Assembly: GCA_905182985.1 (NCBI GenBank)
Contig: CAJJDN010000127.1
Span: 277,420-341,419, forward strand
DNA from: Paramecium sonneborni
Taxonomy: Eukaryota > Ciliophora > Oligohymenophorea > Peniculida > Parameciidae
Direction of reading: 5' to 3'
Length of the DNA: 64,000 nucleotides
Shown here: positions 24,608 through 40,130 of the stretch, in pieces
Numbering within the stretch: the stretch's first letter is position 1
Layout: every line of letters starts with the position of its first letter
Notes under the pieces: model-generated
What the model was told of the DNA's origin: nothing
Database searches by the model: none
Seen by the model: only the letters and a program-made list of their open reading frames with translations
Translations under genes and position numbers: made by a program

Positions 24608-25624
24608 TCACAAAATTTATTTACATAAATTTATCTCTCCTTCATCCTTATCCTATTCTTTGATTAAATTTTCAAAATGAATTTTAATTATTTTTTTAAA
24701 TTCTTCATCATCTTAAAATTTTAGTAATATTACAGAGCATTACAAAAATTGTATTCTTAGATCAGAGGTTTTAATAGAAGTATCAAATATGAATTTATTT
24801 GCATAATTGAGAAATTTCAAATCTATCAATATTTTTTTGATAATGCCTTTATACTTTTTATTTTCAGGTAATTCATTAGATTTTAATAGTTCATCATTAA
24901 TATCAGTTGTCAGATTATAATTCTTTTTATCTTATTATTTAATTGATTATCCTGCAGTATTTGAAAATTTAGATAAGTCATGATAAGTTTTATGCAATTG
25001 ATCATCATAATATAAAAGATCTCTAAATAAATTAGCAATTTTTTCAATACATCTATTGGAATCTAAATGATTTAATAAAATATTTAATCCATTCATATCA
25101 ATAAACTTTCTTTTATTTTTTAAACATTCACCTCTTATCATACTTGATAAGGCACTAACAAGTTGTTCTTTTAATTTTAAATTTTATATTTTTTCTATTT
25201 GAAGTAACAGTTAAAGATAATTATTTTAACCACAGAACTCTTAAACAAAGGCATTATTTTGATTGCAATTTTAAATTATCTTTAAAATTTATAATTTGAT
25301 GGAATCAAACTTACTTGTTTGAAAATAGTTGAACATTAAACTTAGCCCACCTATTTTGCAAAAATCATTTGCCCTATCCAATGCATCTAATAATTCCATT
25401 AATTATTCAAACCATTCCAATCTTTGTTGTTCTTCATCTTCTTATTCTGGTTTAGCTATTTTGTCTAACAAATCTTTTATCATTTAAAATTCATCAACAG
25501 AATAGCTTTACAATGCTTCACATAACCATTTCTTAGTTTCTTCATCCATAGGCTTTATTGAAGTATCAAATTTCTCTCCTTTCTTTTAATCAATAGACCA
25601 AGCAAGTAATCCAGTCCAATCCAT
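24608..25624 (-). CDS. Hsp70 nucleotide-exchange factor, Fes1/HspBP1 type
   Basis: A single exon, 339 codons including the stop, starting MDWTGLLAWSIDQKKGEKFD, which resembles the Fes1 N-terminus (LLxWSI). An armadillo-like core follows: EWFEQLMELLDALDRANDFC, KIGGLSLMFNYFQTSKFDSI, KIIQNCNQNNAFVQEFCGQN, KEQLVSALSSMIRGECLKNK, NGLNILLNHLDSNRCIEKIA. The QNN segment is where the family usually has a conserved xQNNPxxQ. Family members bind the Hsp70 ATPase domain in the cytosol and speed ADP release. The charged C-terminal 120 residues are less conserved. No signal peptide, so cytosolic Fes1/HspBP1 is more likely than ER Sil1. Confidence 0.8.
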
Positions 25625-25889
25625 TATTTAATAATTGTATTAGCATAATTAATTTTATAATTTAAATGAGATTGTATTAAATTCTAGAAGATTCTTTTTA
25701 TAGAACTTTAAGATTTTATTCTAGAATCATAAATTCATGATAATTTATTTGTTATAGTTCAAAATTTTGGAATTTTCTAAATATAGTAGAAAACCTAATA
25801 ATTAGATAAAAAATAATCATTATCGTTATTATAATTTTTTAATTAGTTCTTTTAAAAAGGATTATTAAACCAAATAAAATAAAAATTAC

Positions 25890-26630
25890 ATCAGTTTTTT
25901 ATTTAAGATTATTAGACTCTAATTCAATAAACTATTCTTTTTTTATATAGAAATTAACTATTTTGTCGAAGTATCCTGCAGTCAAATAAGTTTTACATTT
26001 CTTCTGTAATCATTTGAACAATATATATCTTTATTCATCATTTTTAGGAATAAATTCAACTCCTCCAAATAAGAAGAATCCATCGATATTTTCAATTTTC
26101 CCTTGATGCCATTCATCATCTTTTTGAGAAATTGCTCTATATGATACTCCTACTTATAAATCATTGTATTAATTTATTAAGGAATACATAGTGATCTAGT
26201 ATAATAATAATAATTATGAATTCTAATAGTAACTTTATCTTACAAGAATATATCTTTTAATCCATCCCATAAAAAGTTGGATCTAAAGCATATCCAACTG
26301 TAATATTTCTTTATTATATTGACATGAAAGAATATTTTATCTTACTAATGAATTTATATTCAATTGTATTATCTTCTTGACTTTAATTTGATATTTATCT
26401 TTTTTTATGGTATTATATTTTCTCTTCTATCCCAAATATCATAATGATATTTATCAACATTAATTGTTTAGTATGTTTGTATACCTCCATAATATTTATT
26501 TCTTTTTCAATTATATATTAATTTATACAGTGTATCTTTTCCACAACAATTTTCTTTTATTATCTAATCATTAAAATTTCACAATTAATGATCTAAAAGT
26601 AATTCTTTATATTTATAATTTGTATATATT
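25890..26630 (-). pseudogene. Degenerate gene with several frameshifts
   Basis: Clear coding blocks appear in series on the minus strand: KENCCGKDTL, then after a likely 27-nt intron NKYYGGIQTYQTINVDKYHY, DIWDRRENI, SQEDNTIEYKFISKIKYSFM, LWDGLKDIFLQDKVTIRIHN, DDEWHQGKIENIDGFFLFGG, VEFIPKNDEQRYILF, TGA, QKKCKTYLTAGYFDKIVNFY. Frame changes fall at a run of seven A and a run of five T, and one TGA is in frame. It is most likely a decayed gene; sequence error at homopolymers would explain some but not all breaks. Family not recognised. Confidence 0.6.
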
Positions 26631-26815
26631 AAAATAATTATTTAAATGCATAACTAAATTATTACTAACAACTTTAGTAAATAATTGAATAAATTTATAG
26701 AATACTTTTAAGTTGGATTTGATTTCTCTATAAGATTAGTTTGAATTGTATTTGCATATAATTATAATATGCAATCAACTTTAAATTTTATCAATTTTAC
26801 TCATATTAATTTTAA

Positions 26816-27707
26816 TCAATCATTCAAATAGGCTTCACTCAATTTTGGATTGATATAAACAGGCTAACCTAATTTTTTTTTCCAAATATTGCACAAATTT
26901 CTCATCAACATACAAACTGTCATTGGACCTACTCCTCCTGGAACTGGAGTTATAATTGATGCTTAATGTTTCACAATATCAAAATCTACATCTCCTACTA
27001 TCTTACCTTTCTTTTCACCTTATGAAATCCCTACATCAATTACTATAGCTCCTTATTTAACATTTCTTACGAGTTTTGGTTATCCAGCAGCACTTATTAC
27101 TATATCTGCATTCATTATATGTTCATCTAACTTTTATGTTTCTCTATGACATACAGTCACTGTTGCATTCCTTTTTTATAACAGCAAAGATAAAGGTAAT
27201 CCAACCAAAAAACTTCGACCTATCATTGTTACTCTCTTTCCAACCACATTTATATCATAATAATCCAAAATCTATAACACTGCTGCTGGAGTGCATGGTA
27301 ACATCTCACATAATTCACCATATACTAAAATTCTTTATAAATTATGCATATGTAAACAATCTACATCTTTCTCATATGGAATTGAATGTATTATGTCCAA
27401 TTTGTTTAGATGTTATGGTAATGGTAACTATCAATATTTTAATTATTTAAAATACTTACACTAATATCCCATCATGATCCATTTATTTTATGTGTTTTAT
27501 CAATTAATCCTATCCGACATTCTCTTTAAAATTAAATACTTCTGCATCAACATTTATTTCCTAACATGCTTTTAATTTTCTATTCACATAAGATTTCGAT
27601 GCAGGTGAATCTCCTACTAAACAAATTCCTAATTTTGGCTTTATTTTTGAACTTATACGAAGAGTTTACAATATTTAATTAGCTAATTGATTACCATTAA
27701 AAATCAT
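26816..27707 (-). CDS. Methylenetetrahydrofolate dehydrogenase/cyclohydrolase (FolD type)
   Basis: The ATG at 27707 and one 28-nt intron give 288 codons including the stop, the usual length of monofunctional-size bifunctional FolD enzymes. Motifs: [13 protein letters not shown] with the catalytic Tyr and Lys, [29 protein letters not shown], the NADP loop [18 protein letters not shown] (usual GRSxxVGxP), [11 protein letters not shown], and [18 protein letters not shown]. It interconverts methylene-, methenyl- and formyl-tetrahydrofolate. No formyl-THF synthetase domain is fused and no clear mitochondrial leader is seen, so a cytosolic location is likely. Confidence 0.95.
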
Positions 27708-27889
27708 TTTAATTTATTTTTACTACCAAAATGGCTATAAACAAAAAGGTTTCTTTTTTTTAAAAATATTTTTGTTGTGGAACTTAGTCAGACATCTAAG
27801 AACCTAAAACAACACTCAACACATATATTTTAACAACCACAATATTTGAATATTGGAAATCCAATAAAAAGGATCCAATATTCTATTCA

Positions 27890-28243
27890 ATGTCATTATT
27901 GGATGGTTTTTATCAAGATAAGTCTAAAAAGATTAAAACATTACATCCACTTAAGGATCTAATTTTTAGTGAGACTCTTACAAAAATTACACTATTTTCA
28001 TGTCCAATATGTTTTCGATATTTTAATTGTAAATATGATATATCTAAAATTTTAGTCATCTTGTCATCGTCTTGTTGTGCAAATTACATATGTCATATTT
28101 GTGCCTTTGAATTTTAAAGACCAAATTGTCATTTTTGTTAAAATGAATCCTGTAATTATAATGATGCTGATTTAAATTCATAAAAAATATACACTGATTC
28201 ATAGGGTTTATAGTTATATGCCTTATAATTACAAAAAACTTGA
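27890..28243 (+). CDS. Small RING-type zinc finger protein
   Basis: One exon of 118 codons including the stop. A Cys-rich core CPICFRYFNCKYDISKIL ... SSSCCANYICHICAFEFQRP ... NCHFCQNES follows the C-x2-C ... C-x3-H/C-x2-C ... C-x2-C spacing of RING-like domains, though one His position is unclear. RING proteins usually act as ubiquitin ligases; activity here is inference. A Gln-rich coiled-coil gene starts 47 bp downstream on the same strand; a joined gene model cannot be excluded, but TGA at 28241 and a fresh ATG argue for two genes. Confidence 0.65.
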
Positions 28244-28290
28244 TTCAATTTAATTTTATCATACTAATTAATTAAATTTTAAATTAAATT

Positions 28291-29850
28291 ATGTTATTCG
28301 AATACCCTTAACAACCTGCCTTTATTTAAAAATATGAACTCATTAAACAATTTTTTATTCAGCTCCAATAAGTGAGACAATGTGAATCACAATCTTAGAA
28401 AATAGATAGATAATCAGAAATAGATAAATAAAATTCAAAAGAATAAATAACTGAGGAATCACTTAAGTACGATGATTCCACAACTTAAAGACAAATCCCT
28501 AAACAAAGAAGAGCTGTTTATATTACAAAGAAATAAGAATAAAGGAAATCTAAAGAGGTCGCCCCAATTCCAATAAGACCATCTGATATTATGATGATTG
28601 AATAATAGAAAGAGAAAATTGATTAATTTTGTTAAGATAATAAGATTCTGTATGAAAACAATAAGGAATGCATGTATCTAATAAAGAAAATGGCGAAGAT
28701 GATTAAGAAATTGAAACAATAAACATGTTAAGATCACTTAAATAGTATAGAACATTTATAATTGAAATTACGAATAAAAGATGCTGAAATTGCAAAAAAA
28801 AATGAATGTATTTAATAGATAAGAGAAAAATATACTTAAATGATTAAGGTTATTGAGGAACATACAATATAGGAGGAACAATAATGGCAAGAAATATAGG
28901 CATAATAAATTGAATTGGAGACATAAAATTAATTTTTACGAAAATTGCTATCAGTAAATTTTAGCGATGAATAAATAAAATAATTGGAATCACAATAAAA
29001 TGAAGTGGAATTATAATTTTTTGATAATTTTTGTATTTCAAGGAAGGACTTAGACAAGTAAGCTATTTTGGAATATGAAAAGATGTTATAAAATAGGAAA
29101 TCATAAATAGAATAGTAGTATGTTGATTGGAATATGGCTTAAATAAACTCTCATTATTAAAATCAATAACCAATGCATCAACCATTATAAGATTTGTATG
29201 CAGAAGAGAAGGAGATGATGATGAAAAAATAATCAAATTAATAAATGAGTAAAGAAGATAAATAGAGAATAATGGAAGACCTATTAAAACCAATAGCATC
29301 ATCGAAATAATAATAGATAAATGTTCAAGAAGTGAAACAAAAGTAGTTAGATATACTTTCTGGATCATCATCAAATAGTTCAATATAAAAAAAGGAACAA
29401 TCAGATTAATTTCAATAATAATAACTATAATAATAATAATAGCCAAAGAAATTAGCAATAGATATTGATACAAAAGAGAGTATTCCTGGAGGAGTAGTAA
29501 AAGAGAGTTAAGGAGAGAATAAATTGTCTACGAAAGAACAATTGTTAAGCTCATTAAATTAAGGCTGGGAGAAGTTGATATAGAAAACATCTCATTAAAA
29601 AAGATATTAAGAAACAGATGAGGATAGTGATTAAGTTATTACTTACAATCCAAAAAGTCATATGTAAAATATAGAGTTAAAGAATAGGTTTACAAATTCT
29701 TAAACTATAATGTATGAAGGAGATGATTATATGGAAGATGATGATGAAGATGAAGTTGTTTATTAAAACATCTTTAATTAATAGAGTAAATAATTATAGA
29801 AACCTACTCTTACTAAAACACAAAAGAATTAAGAACTATAATATTAGTGA
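28291..29850 (+). CDS. Gln-rich coiled-coil protein
   Basis: A single exon of 520 codons including the stop. Residues of about 125-280 form a coiled coil (LIKKMAKMIKKLKQQTCQ, LQLKLRIKDAEIAKKNECIQ); the remainder is low-complexity with many Gln codons written TAA/TAG and an acidic stretch (DDYMEDDDEDEVVYQ) near the C-terminus. A short poly-Gln run lies near 29410. No enzyme domain is visible. It converges with the trichocyst gene, 39 bp apart. Confidence 0.85.
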
Positions 29851-29889
29851 TGTTGTTGTGATTGACTAATTTTGTTTTTAAAAAGAATA

Positions 29890-30989
29890 TCATCTTCCAG
29901 ACCATGAAGCAACTTATTTCTTGAACATGATGATTACTTCATCCAAGATGGCATTCTCTTCTTGTCTCTTGGCTTTTGCTTCTGCATAATCAGCTCTCTT
30001 GGCTTCTAAATCAGCTTAAGCTTAATCTAAAGCATCTTGAGATTCTTATAATATAATCTTTGATTTGGCTTATTAAGCAAAAGAAGCTTAGATTTACTAA
30101 ACATATTCAGATTATAAATATTACAGTGGCAGTTCTATCAGCAAATACTTATTTTCTTTCATATTCAACTTCTAATGAAGCAATTTCAGCTTCAGATAAT
30201 GATACCCAACCTGCTAATTCCCATGAAGCATTTATTTCATTTTATTTCAAATTTTCTAATGATGCTTCTAATTCAGATTCTAAACCTTCCAAAACACCCA
30301 AAACTCTTTCTGCTAATGTTTATCCATGTCCAGATGATTCTGAAGCCTAATTAATATATTTATTAAATATATACTTATTCTTCTTAAGCAAGTGCCAAGA
30401 AGGATTTGATTTAATGTTCTTAGAATAAGTTGCTATATTGTTTCAATTTCTCAGCTACTGATTAAGCTTAGACTTAAGTGAATTCAAAAGAATCTCCATT
30501 TACGATGTATCCAGCAACATCTTATTTAAGGAGTCTAATCACTTCCAAAGCTTCTTAGTTGTGTTTTATAGACTTAACAAACAATTAGTTTGAGAAGCAT
30601 TAATTGTCTGAAAGTGTTTCAATTTTAGCAGCTATTGAGTCTCTTCTAGCTTCATTCCATGCCAAATAGTTTTTGGTTTATTAAAGAACGTTTTCATACT
30701 CAACTCTGTTTTCTACAGCTTATTGGAACAATTTTTGGTTCAAGGCTTTTATCTTACTGAATTATTCTATGGTTTAAGCACCAACCCATTCATCTGTTTC
30801 GTTCTTTTGGTCTGCTGCGAATTGAGCATCGATGTTTGATTACTTTAAGTCGTTAAGCAATCCAAACACTGTGTCAATGGCATCACTGGCCTTTGTTCCT
30901 GTTTAAAGTAAAGCCAAGATTTAATCTTTTGTGCTTGTGGCATTTGAGACCACAGCCAATGCAAGAATGATAGCAATGATTCCTTTCAT
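29890..30989 (-). CDS. Trichocyst matrix protein
   Basis: The ATG at 30989 and two 28-nt introns give 348 codons including the stop. A signal peptide (MKGIIAIILALAVVSNATST) is followed by long helical Gln/Glu/Ala/Lys-rich segments (NLFQEHQIKSFLALAQEE, QDALDQAQADLEAKRADYAE) and motifs typical of the Paramecium trichocyst matrix (TMP) family, such as DAIDTVFGLLNDLKQSNIDA and ESSGHGQTLAERVLGVLEGL. These proteins are processed and crystallise in the core of secretory trichocysts, which discharge for defence. The gene is visibly richer in C and G at third positions than its neighbours, as expected for a highly expressed multigene family. Confidence 0.95.
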
Positions 30990-31034
30990 TTATTTATTAA
31001 CTAAAAAACGACACAAATCAAAAACGATTTAATT

Positions 31035-31543
31035 TCATATTATTTTATATGTCTCATTTCTAAATCTTCTAGCTTATTCTTTCATATCCCTTTCATAAAT
31101 TTATGGATCTTTATAAGTGCTATTAGCAGGATCATTGAAAGTAGGACTAAAATTAATAATTCTATTGAATACTGATGAATAACTTGGTTAATTCCTGAAA
31201 AGATGTCTATCAAACTAGTGCTAGAAATCCAAGTTTCTTTATTAATTAAGTACAAACATAACTTGCCCATAGGGAATATGTTCACATGTTAAAAATTATT
31301 ACGAAAATTGACAGTTGGAGCATCAACTGGAAAGCCACTTAAACTAACATCTGCAATAATATAAGCATCTTATGTGGATTTAAAAAAATTACCCTCATGA
31401 ACACTGCCTTTTTCACCTTTAATTTAGACAATGTAGTTATATCTATTGATTCTTTGATACTTAACATTAGGAGGGAGATCATCTGAATTTTCTTCTAGCA
31501 TTTATTCTTCATATTCCATTCTCTTATCACTAAACTTAAACAT
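31035..31543 (-). CDS. E2 ubiquitin/UBL-conjugating enzyme
   Basis: The ATG at 31543 and one 26-nt intron give 161 codons including the stop, the usual E2 size. The UBC fold is recognisable: FPVDAPTVNFRNNF, the HPN-like motif HVNIFPMG, the active-site Cys in GKLCLYLINKETWIS, then SLIDIFSGINQVIHHPTFND and PANSTYKDPQIYERDMKEQA. Pro of HPN is replaced by Val; Asn and Cys are kept. Without removing the intron the ORF would end in a false hydrophobic tail. Which modifier it carries (ubiquitin or a UBL such as NEDD8) is not certain. It is divergent from a mitochondrial-protein gene with 21 bp between ATGs. Confidence 0.88.
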
Positions 31544-31564
31544 AATTAATAATATCTTTAATTA
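31544..31564. promoter_or_regulatory. 21-bp divergent intergenic space
   Basis: Start codons of the E2 gene (minus) and the mitochondrial-protein gene (plus) are 21 bp apart. Both models splice cleanly, so this is one of the better-supported shared promoters in the window. Confidence 0.55.
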
Positions 31565-32425
31565 ATGCTCACCAGATCAATAAACACTTTAAGGTTGGGC
31601 TTGAAGAATCTCTATCAACTCAACCACATTAAAAATTTCCACAATGCTACAGTGGCACATAAAGCTTAAGTTATGAATGATGAATCCTCTTATGTTGTGA
31701 AAACTGATCGAATTTACAAACCAACTTATACTATAGAGTTTGATAGAATTGGAGAAGTGTTACTGTAACTAAGTTAGTAATAATTAGTTACTCTTGTGAT
31801 CCTCATAAGCATCTTACTATTTTCCTTAAATATCCATATGTACTCTATGAGACAGCCATTCCATTGTCCATTTATCTTTGGTTTAAGAATCCATTAGACA
31901 TTGCATGGTATTGGAATAACCTTTTTATTTATGCGCCTTCATTTTTGTGGATTCCAAGAATGTGGTATTGAATATTTCCATTTTTCATAGGTATTGGAGA
32001 TCTTTGTAATATAAAATACAAAGACTCTCTTTACTTAGAGGTGGTAAAGTATTAAAGATTGAAACTAATACTCTTGCTAATGACAAAAACACTTATTGGG
32101 TAGAAACCTATTAATTCCATCCATTAACAGCTGATTTAACATAATTTGATGATCGTGATAATGCAGACTATTTGACAGAAGAAGGATAATTAAAGTATGA
32201 ATTAGCATGTCAACTTGATCATATATAAGAATTAGGTACAACAGTTTAAGACGAAGTAATTTATTTCATGAAAGTATTTCAATTATAAATTTCAAATAGG
32301 AAGGAATAGTTCATCATCCTGAATTATTTGAAGCAGCTACAAAAGGATATGTGATTGACACATCCAACTTTGTGATCAATACTGCCCATAATATCAGAGC
32401 ATTCGAAGGTCATCACAATCAATGA
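31565..32425 (+). CDS. Probable mitochondrial inner-membrane protein, function unknown
   Basis: The ATG at 31565 with introns of 23, 26 and 26 nt gives 262 codons including the stop. The N-terminus (MLTRSINTLRLGLKNLYQLN) is a basic amphipathic helix without acids, as in mitochondrial presequences. One or two membrane segments lie near residues 85-130 (YVLYETAIPLSIYLWF, WNNLFIYAPSFLWIPRMWY), followed by a soluble domain (LRGGKVLKIETNTLANDKN, TYWVETYQFHPLTADL). The arrangement is reminiscent of small assembly or subunit proteins of the respiratory chain, but I do not recognise a family. Confidence 0.8.
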
Positions 32426-32484
32426 AATAACCATTACATTATAAAATCATTCAAGAATATTACATACTTAACATGTACAATAAT

Positions 32485-34716
<2,232 letters not shown>

Positions 34717-35299
34717 TAATTTTTTTATTTAAATAAAAATTAATAAAATAGATATACATCTATCATCATTATGTAATATCTCTCTTATCTAAATCATTTT
34801 TTATTTTCAAAACATCTTATACATAGAAGCATTTTTTTTAATTTATTGTCCCATAAACATCTTTAACATTTATTAATCATAATCAAATTTCAACCGATAT
34901 TCATTATTATTTCATAATTACCTCTATATTTTCTTATTCTTATAATTTATAACACAAAAGAAGACCAAAGGTTCAAATAAAAGAATAGAAAACTAATTAC
35001 ATTAAAATTGTTTATTCAGTTAATCGAAAAATCTGAATAAAAAACAAGATACTTTTAATCTATAAAGAAAATTAAAATTTGGCTTCAAGTAATAAATTAT
35101 GATGAATTTAATTCTTCTTGTATTCATATTTATATAGCATACCTAAAGTATCCCTTTTATATATGATTTCTAAAAATAATAAAGAAGTATTCTAAAATTA
35201 TAGATTTTTTTTTTATCAACTAAAATAATAGAAAAGTAAAATATTTTAAAATCTAGATATTTGTAAAATATTAATAAATCAATTAACATAATCATCAAA
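34717..35299. other. Intergenic, no gene seen
   Basis: AT-rich sequence between the SRPK start and a degraded plus-strand gene. No frame shows motifs or codon bias; it should contain the SRPK promoter. Confidence 0.55.
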
Positions 35300-35841
35300 A
35301 TGTGTTTAATCTTTTTTACCACTTTATTGTGTTATCTACAGTTTTAGTTATGTGTTGAATAATTGATTATTCAGACATAATTGAGAGAAAAAAATAATCT
35401 AATTCAAGATTGTACTTTTTTTCAAATACATTTTTAAGAAAATAGTAGAGAAACTTAATCATGCAATACACATCCCAGAAATAGCCATATATTACTATAT
35501 ACTTTTGATACAATAATTGATTTCTGATTAGAAAATGTTACTAAACTCAAAAATTTTTCAACAGTTAAAATTTCTAATTTAAGATAGTTAAAACATAGTA
35601 ACATTTCTATTGAAGTCTTATATTTATATTAGAAACAACATAATTATGTCTAAAAGAATTTCAAATTGATTAAATAACTTTAATGATTATTAGTAAACAT
35701 AATGGAAATAATTGGGAATTCGATCTTGTTCTTTATTTGGGATTCTGCAAAAATTAAGAGTTAGAATAATTTTTGATTGAAGGATTTGGTTAATTTTTCT
35801 CTAAGTAATTTTGCAAGAATCCAATTTTTTTATTTAAATGA
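35300..35841 (+). pseudogene. Relic of a secreted-protein gene
   Basis: The ATG at 35300 opens a good signal peptide (MCLIFFTTLLCYLQFQLCVE) and runs 76 codons to a TGA. The same frame then continues LENVTKLKNFSTVKISNLRQ, and after a shift another frame gives ISKHNGNNWEFDLVLYLGFC and KNQELEQFLIEGFGQFFSKQ up to TGA at 35839-35841. No GT...AG intron of normal size repairs these breaks. A decayed gene is most likely. Confidence 0.5.
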
Positions 35842-35960
35842 CAATTAATATCTGGGTGGGAATAGAAAAGTATAAAATCAATATTTGGAAATTTTTAGTG
35901 AATAAAAAACTTTATTCTTGATTTGAGTACAAGTTCCTATTAATTTAATTATAATAACTT

Positions 35961-37666
<1,706 letters not shown>

Positions 37667-38711
37667 TCATGCTATATCAAAAACTAATATCATTCATTCA
37701 TTTTAACAATATTATTTATTAATACTAAATTAATACAAATTCAACCATAAATTCTTCAAAATTGCATACACGAACTTTTACATTTTTATTTGTTTTTCCA
37801 TGTCATTTGTATATAATTATAGCTTACTAGATTCATTAGTTTCAATATTTACTCAATTATACTTTGTATCTAAAATATATTCCTCAATGTACTAAATTTA
37901 GATTATTAAGTATCTTTTACTTTTCATTATCTTTTTTTGATATAAACTGAATCTTTATTCATAATAAAGCTAAAATCAAATCATTCTCAAACCTTATTCA
38001 AAATATATCTAACATTTAAAAAATTAAGTTATGAATCATAAGCATTAATTATTTTCCATAATTGATTATTAATTTGGGGAAAATATCATATCTGTTTCAA
38101 AAATCACTTGATCATTCTCCTTATTTCAAAAAATTAGTAATTATATGAATATAATTTACCTGTTGGAATTTTTACTCAAAATAAAAGATGTTGATTTAAG
38201 AGTATAGAAAATCAATCCCATTATTGTTTAAATTAAAAATCCTTCGCTAATATCTTTTTAACAGAATTGCTGAACCTATTTTTGAGTTCGTAGACCAAAT
38301 TGAACACATTGTCTAAAATACTAAAAAAATTCAATGTTTTAGAATGTCTGTTATATTTTTTATATTGATATGCTGGGATATTTCTATTAATACAATGATA
38401 TTAAAGAAGATAGCATCAGATATATATATAATAAATTAAATATCGTGTTATGAGTTATTTAGAAATTTTGGTGAAAAGTGAAATGTTTTACAGTTACATT
38501 AATTTATATTTATATTCACAGATTTGCAAATTCATAAGTTATTTCTTATACATAGATTGATGAGATGATTATAAATCATTTTTTAATAATTTGTAAAAAT
38601 AATGCTAATTAGCATATATAAAAAATATAAAAAATGAATCTTAATTTAAATTAATAAGCAATATTTTTAAAATTTTGTTTTATAAATATAATAAATTAAG
38701 ATTCTTTGGTC
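37667..38711. other. Gene-poor stretch with a short coding-like remnant
   Basis: Mostly AT-rich. On the minus strand around 37690-37800 a short block (KTNKNVKVRVCNFEEFMVEF) looks coding, but it is closed upstream by TGA and I found no intron that extends it. Otherwise nothing is seen. Confidence 0.5.
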
Positions 38712-39463
38712 ATGACTAAATCAGAGGACGCTGATGAATAATAAAAATAAACAAGGAAATACTAAAAAATAAACAAAGAAGAAAGAAGAGTAGTACTAAA
38801 ACTGCTTATTAATGACAAACTTTCCCTTTAAGAGGTATCAAATTTTGCTAAAATATTGAATATCTCCAACTAATATATATGATATTTTAAACATTATTTA
38901 ATATATAGGTAGCTAATAGACTTAAACTAAAATACTGTACTGTTCGCACAATTTAAAAGGCTTACGAGAAAGATGGTCGTATAGGGAAGAAGGAAACAAG
39001 GAAAAAGAAGCTAAAGGTTGAGAATATTCTCAAAATTTCAATTATGAATCCATTTACCTTTTAACTATCAGAGCCTATTGTATCATCTGAAGTTAGTCAA
39101 GTAAATTTAAATATAAATATATAGATTTATATAGATAAGCAACCTTCAAAAGAAGATTAAATTAATCTAGCTAAAGAGTAACGTTCTCTTCTTCAATCGT
39201 AATGCTAGAAACTTTATATCATATTATCTTAATAATTCTAAAAAGCCATGGAAAACTAGAATCCATATTATTAAAGTACTATCCAGAATTTATTTTTGGC
39301 ATCGTAATTAATAATAAAGCAACTTCTAGAAGTTAAACAATAAATCAATGTAAAACAAGAGCATGAACCTCTTTCCCCTAATTAAACTTAATATCCATTC
39401 CCAATTTAACATAACCTATACTAAACATATAATGGTTTTGTAATACCAAGAGTTAATTCTTGA
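38712..39463 (+). CDS. Helix-turn-helix DNA-binding protein
   Basis: The ATG at 38712 leads through an intron of 74 nt (38835-38908) and one of 24 nt (39101-39124) to TGA at 39461; 218 codons including the stop. Residues of about 20-75 form a homeodomain-like HTH (VLKLLINDKLSLQEVANRLK, LKYCTVRTIQKAYEKDGRIG) of the type found in Tc1-like transposases and related regulators, followed by a basic stretch (KKETRKKKLKVENIL). No DDE catalytic domain follows; the C-terminal part is Gln-rich with a helical block. It may be a domesticated transposase HTH or a transcription factor (inference). The long intron is odd; see the separate entry. Confidence 0.7.
38835..38908 (+). other. 74-nt intron in the HTH gene
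   Basis: GTATCAAATT...AATATATAG. It is the only way to join the two halves of the HTH domain in frame. Other introns in the window are 21-32 nt. Its first half reads as EVSNFAKILNISN before an in-frame TGA, so it resembles an alternative version of the second helix. Confidence 0.55.
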
Positions 39464-39669
39464 TTCAATAATGTTAATGCTATAAATATATGAATATAAT
39501 AATAATTTTTATTTTTTTATTAAATTAGTTGTAACAACTTTTTAAATTTATAAATATTTGCACTCCCTTAACTCTCAATATATACTTAACATTTATTTTT
39601 GAACACTTTGAACACAATTTTCAACATTTCCATACCATTTACCACACATTAAAAATATCAATCTTTTCA

Positions 39670-40130
39670 TTTACTTTATGATTTAATGTAATTAATTACT
39701 TTAATTAAAATCAATCCACTTTTGACTATAAACTTATAAAAAATACTTTTATTTAATCTTTCTATGTCAAGTTTCTTCAAAATGGTAAAATTCCATTTCT
39801 AGTTTCTTACAAACTTCAAATTTAATTTAACTATCGATTGTTATACGATCTTTCCTTATATTATGTCATTCTTTTTCATTTATTTTTTAAAGTACTCTTT
39901 ACATTTCATATTGAGGCCTAATATTCTCTTATTTACTTTTAATTTATCATTAGCTCATACTTATTTAACAATTTAGTACCTTAAAAGCGATTATTTCTAT
40001 TGTTATTATATGAAGATCATTATTTTAAATAATTTCATTTTCCCAGCCATTCCTCATTTCTTCCTTTATCATTGTCTCCTTTGTATTTCCTTCATACCAA
40101 TCAATTGTTAAATGTTACCCTATTTAAATT
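39670..40130 (-). pseudogene. Gene relic
   Basis: Two minus-strand blocks look coding: WYEGNTKETMIKEEMRNGWE (continuing NEIIQNNDLHIITIEII) and, after TGA, RILGLNMKCKEYFKKQMKKN (continuing DIIQGKIVQQ). No start codon or splice borders link them. Family unknown. Confidence 0.35.

Noticed and set aside
28243..28291. Joining the RING gene and the coiled-coil gene into one TRIM-like gene
   Set aside because: TGA at 28241 and the AT-rich 47-bp spacer have no GT...AG pair that would connect the frames.
29063..29473. Hydrophobic minus-strand frame resembling a membrane protein
   Set aside because: It lies antisense inside the Gln-rich coiled-coil gene; TAA/TAG-rich Gln codons read backwards give Leu/Ile runs.
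31082..31285. C-terminal hydrophobic tail on the E2 protein
   Set aside because: It appears only if a canonical 26-nt intron is not removed; splicing gives the normal E2 ending.
38712..39463. An intact Tc1/mariner-type transposon
   Set aside because: Only the HTH part is present; there is no DDE catalytic domain and I saw no terminal inverted repeats.
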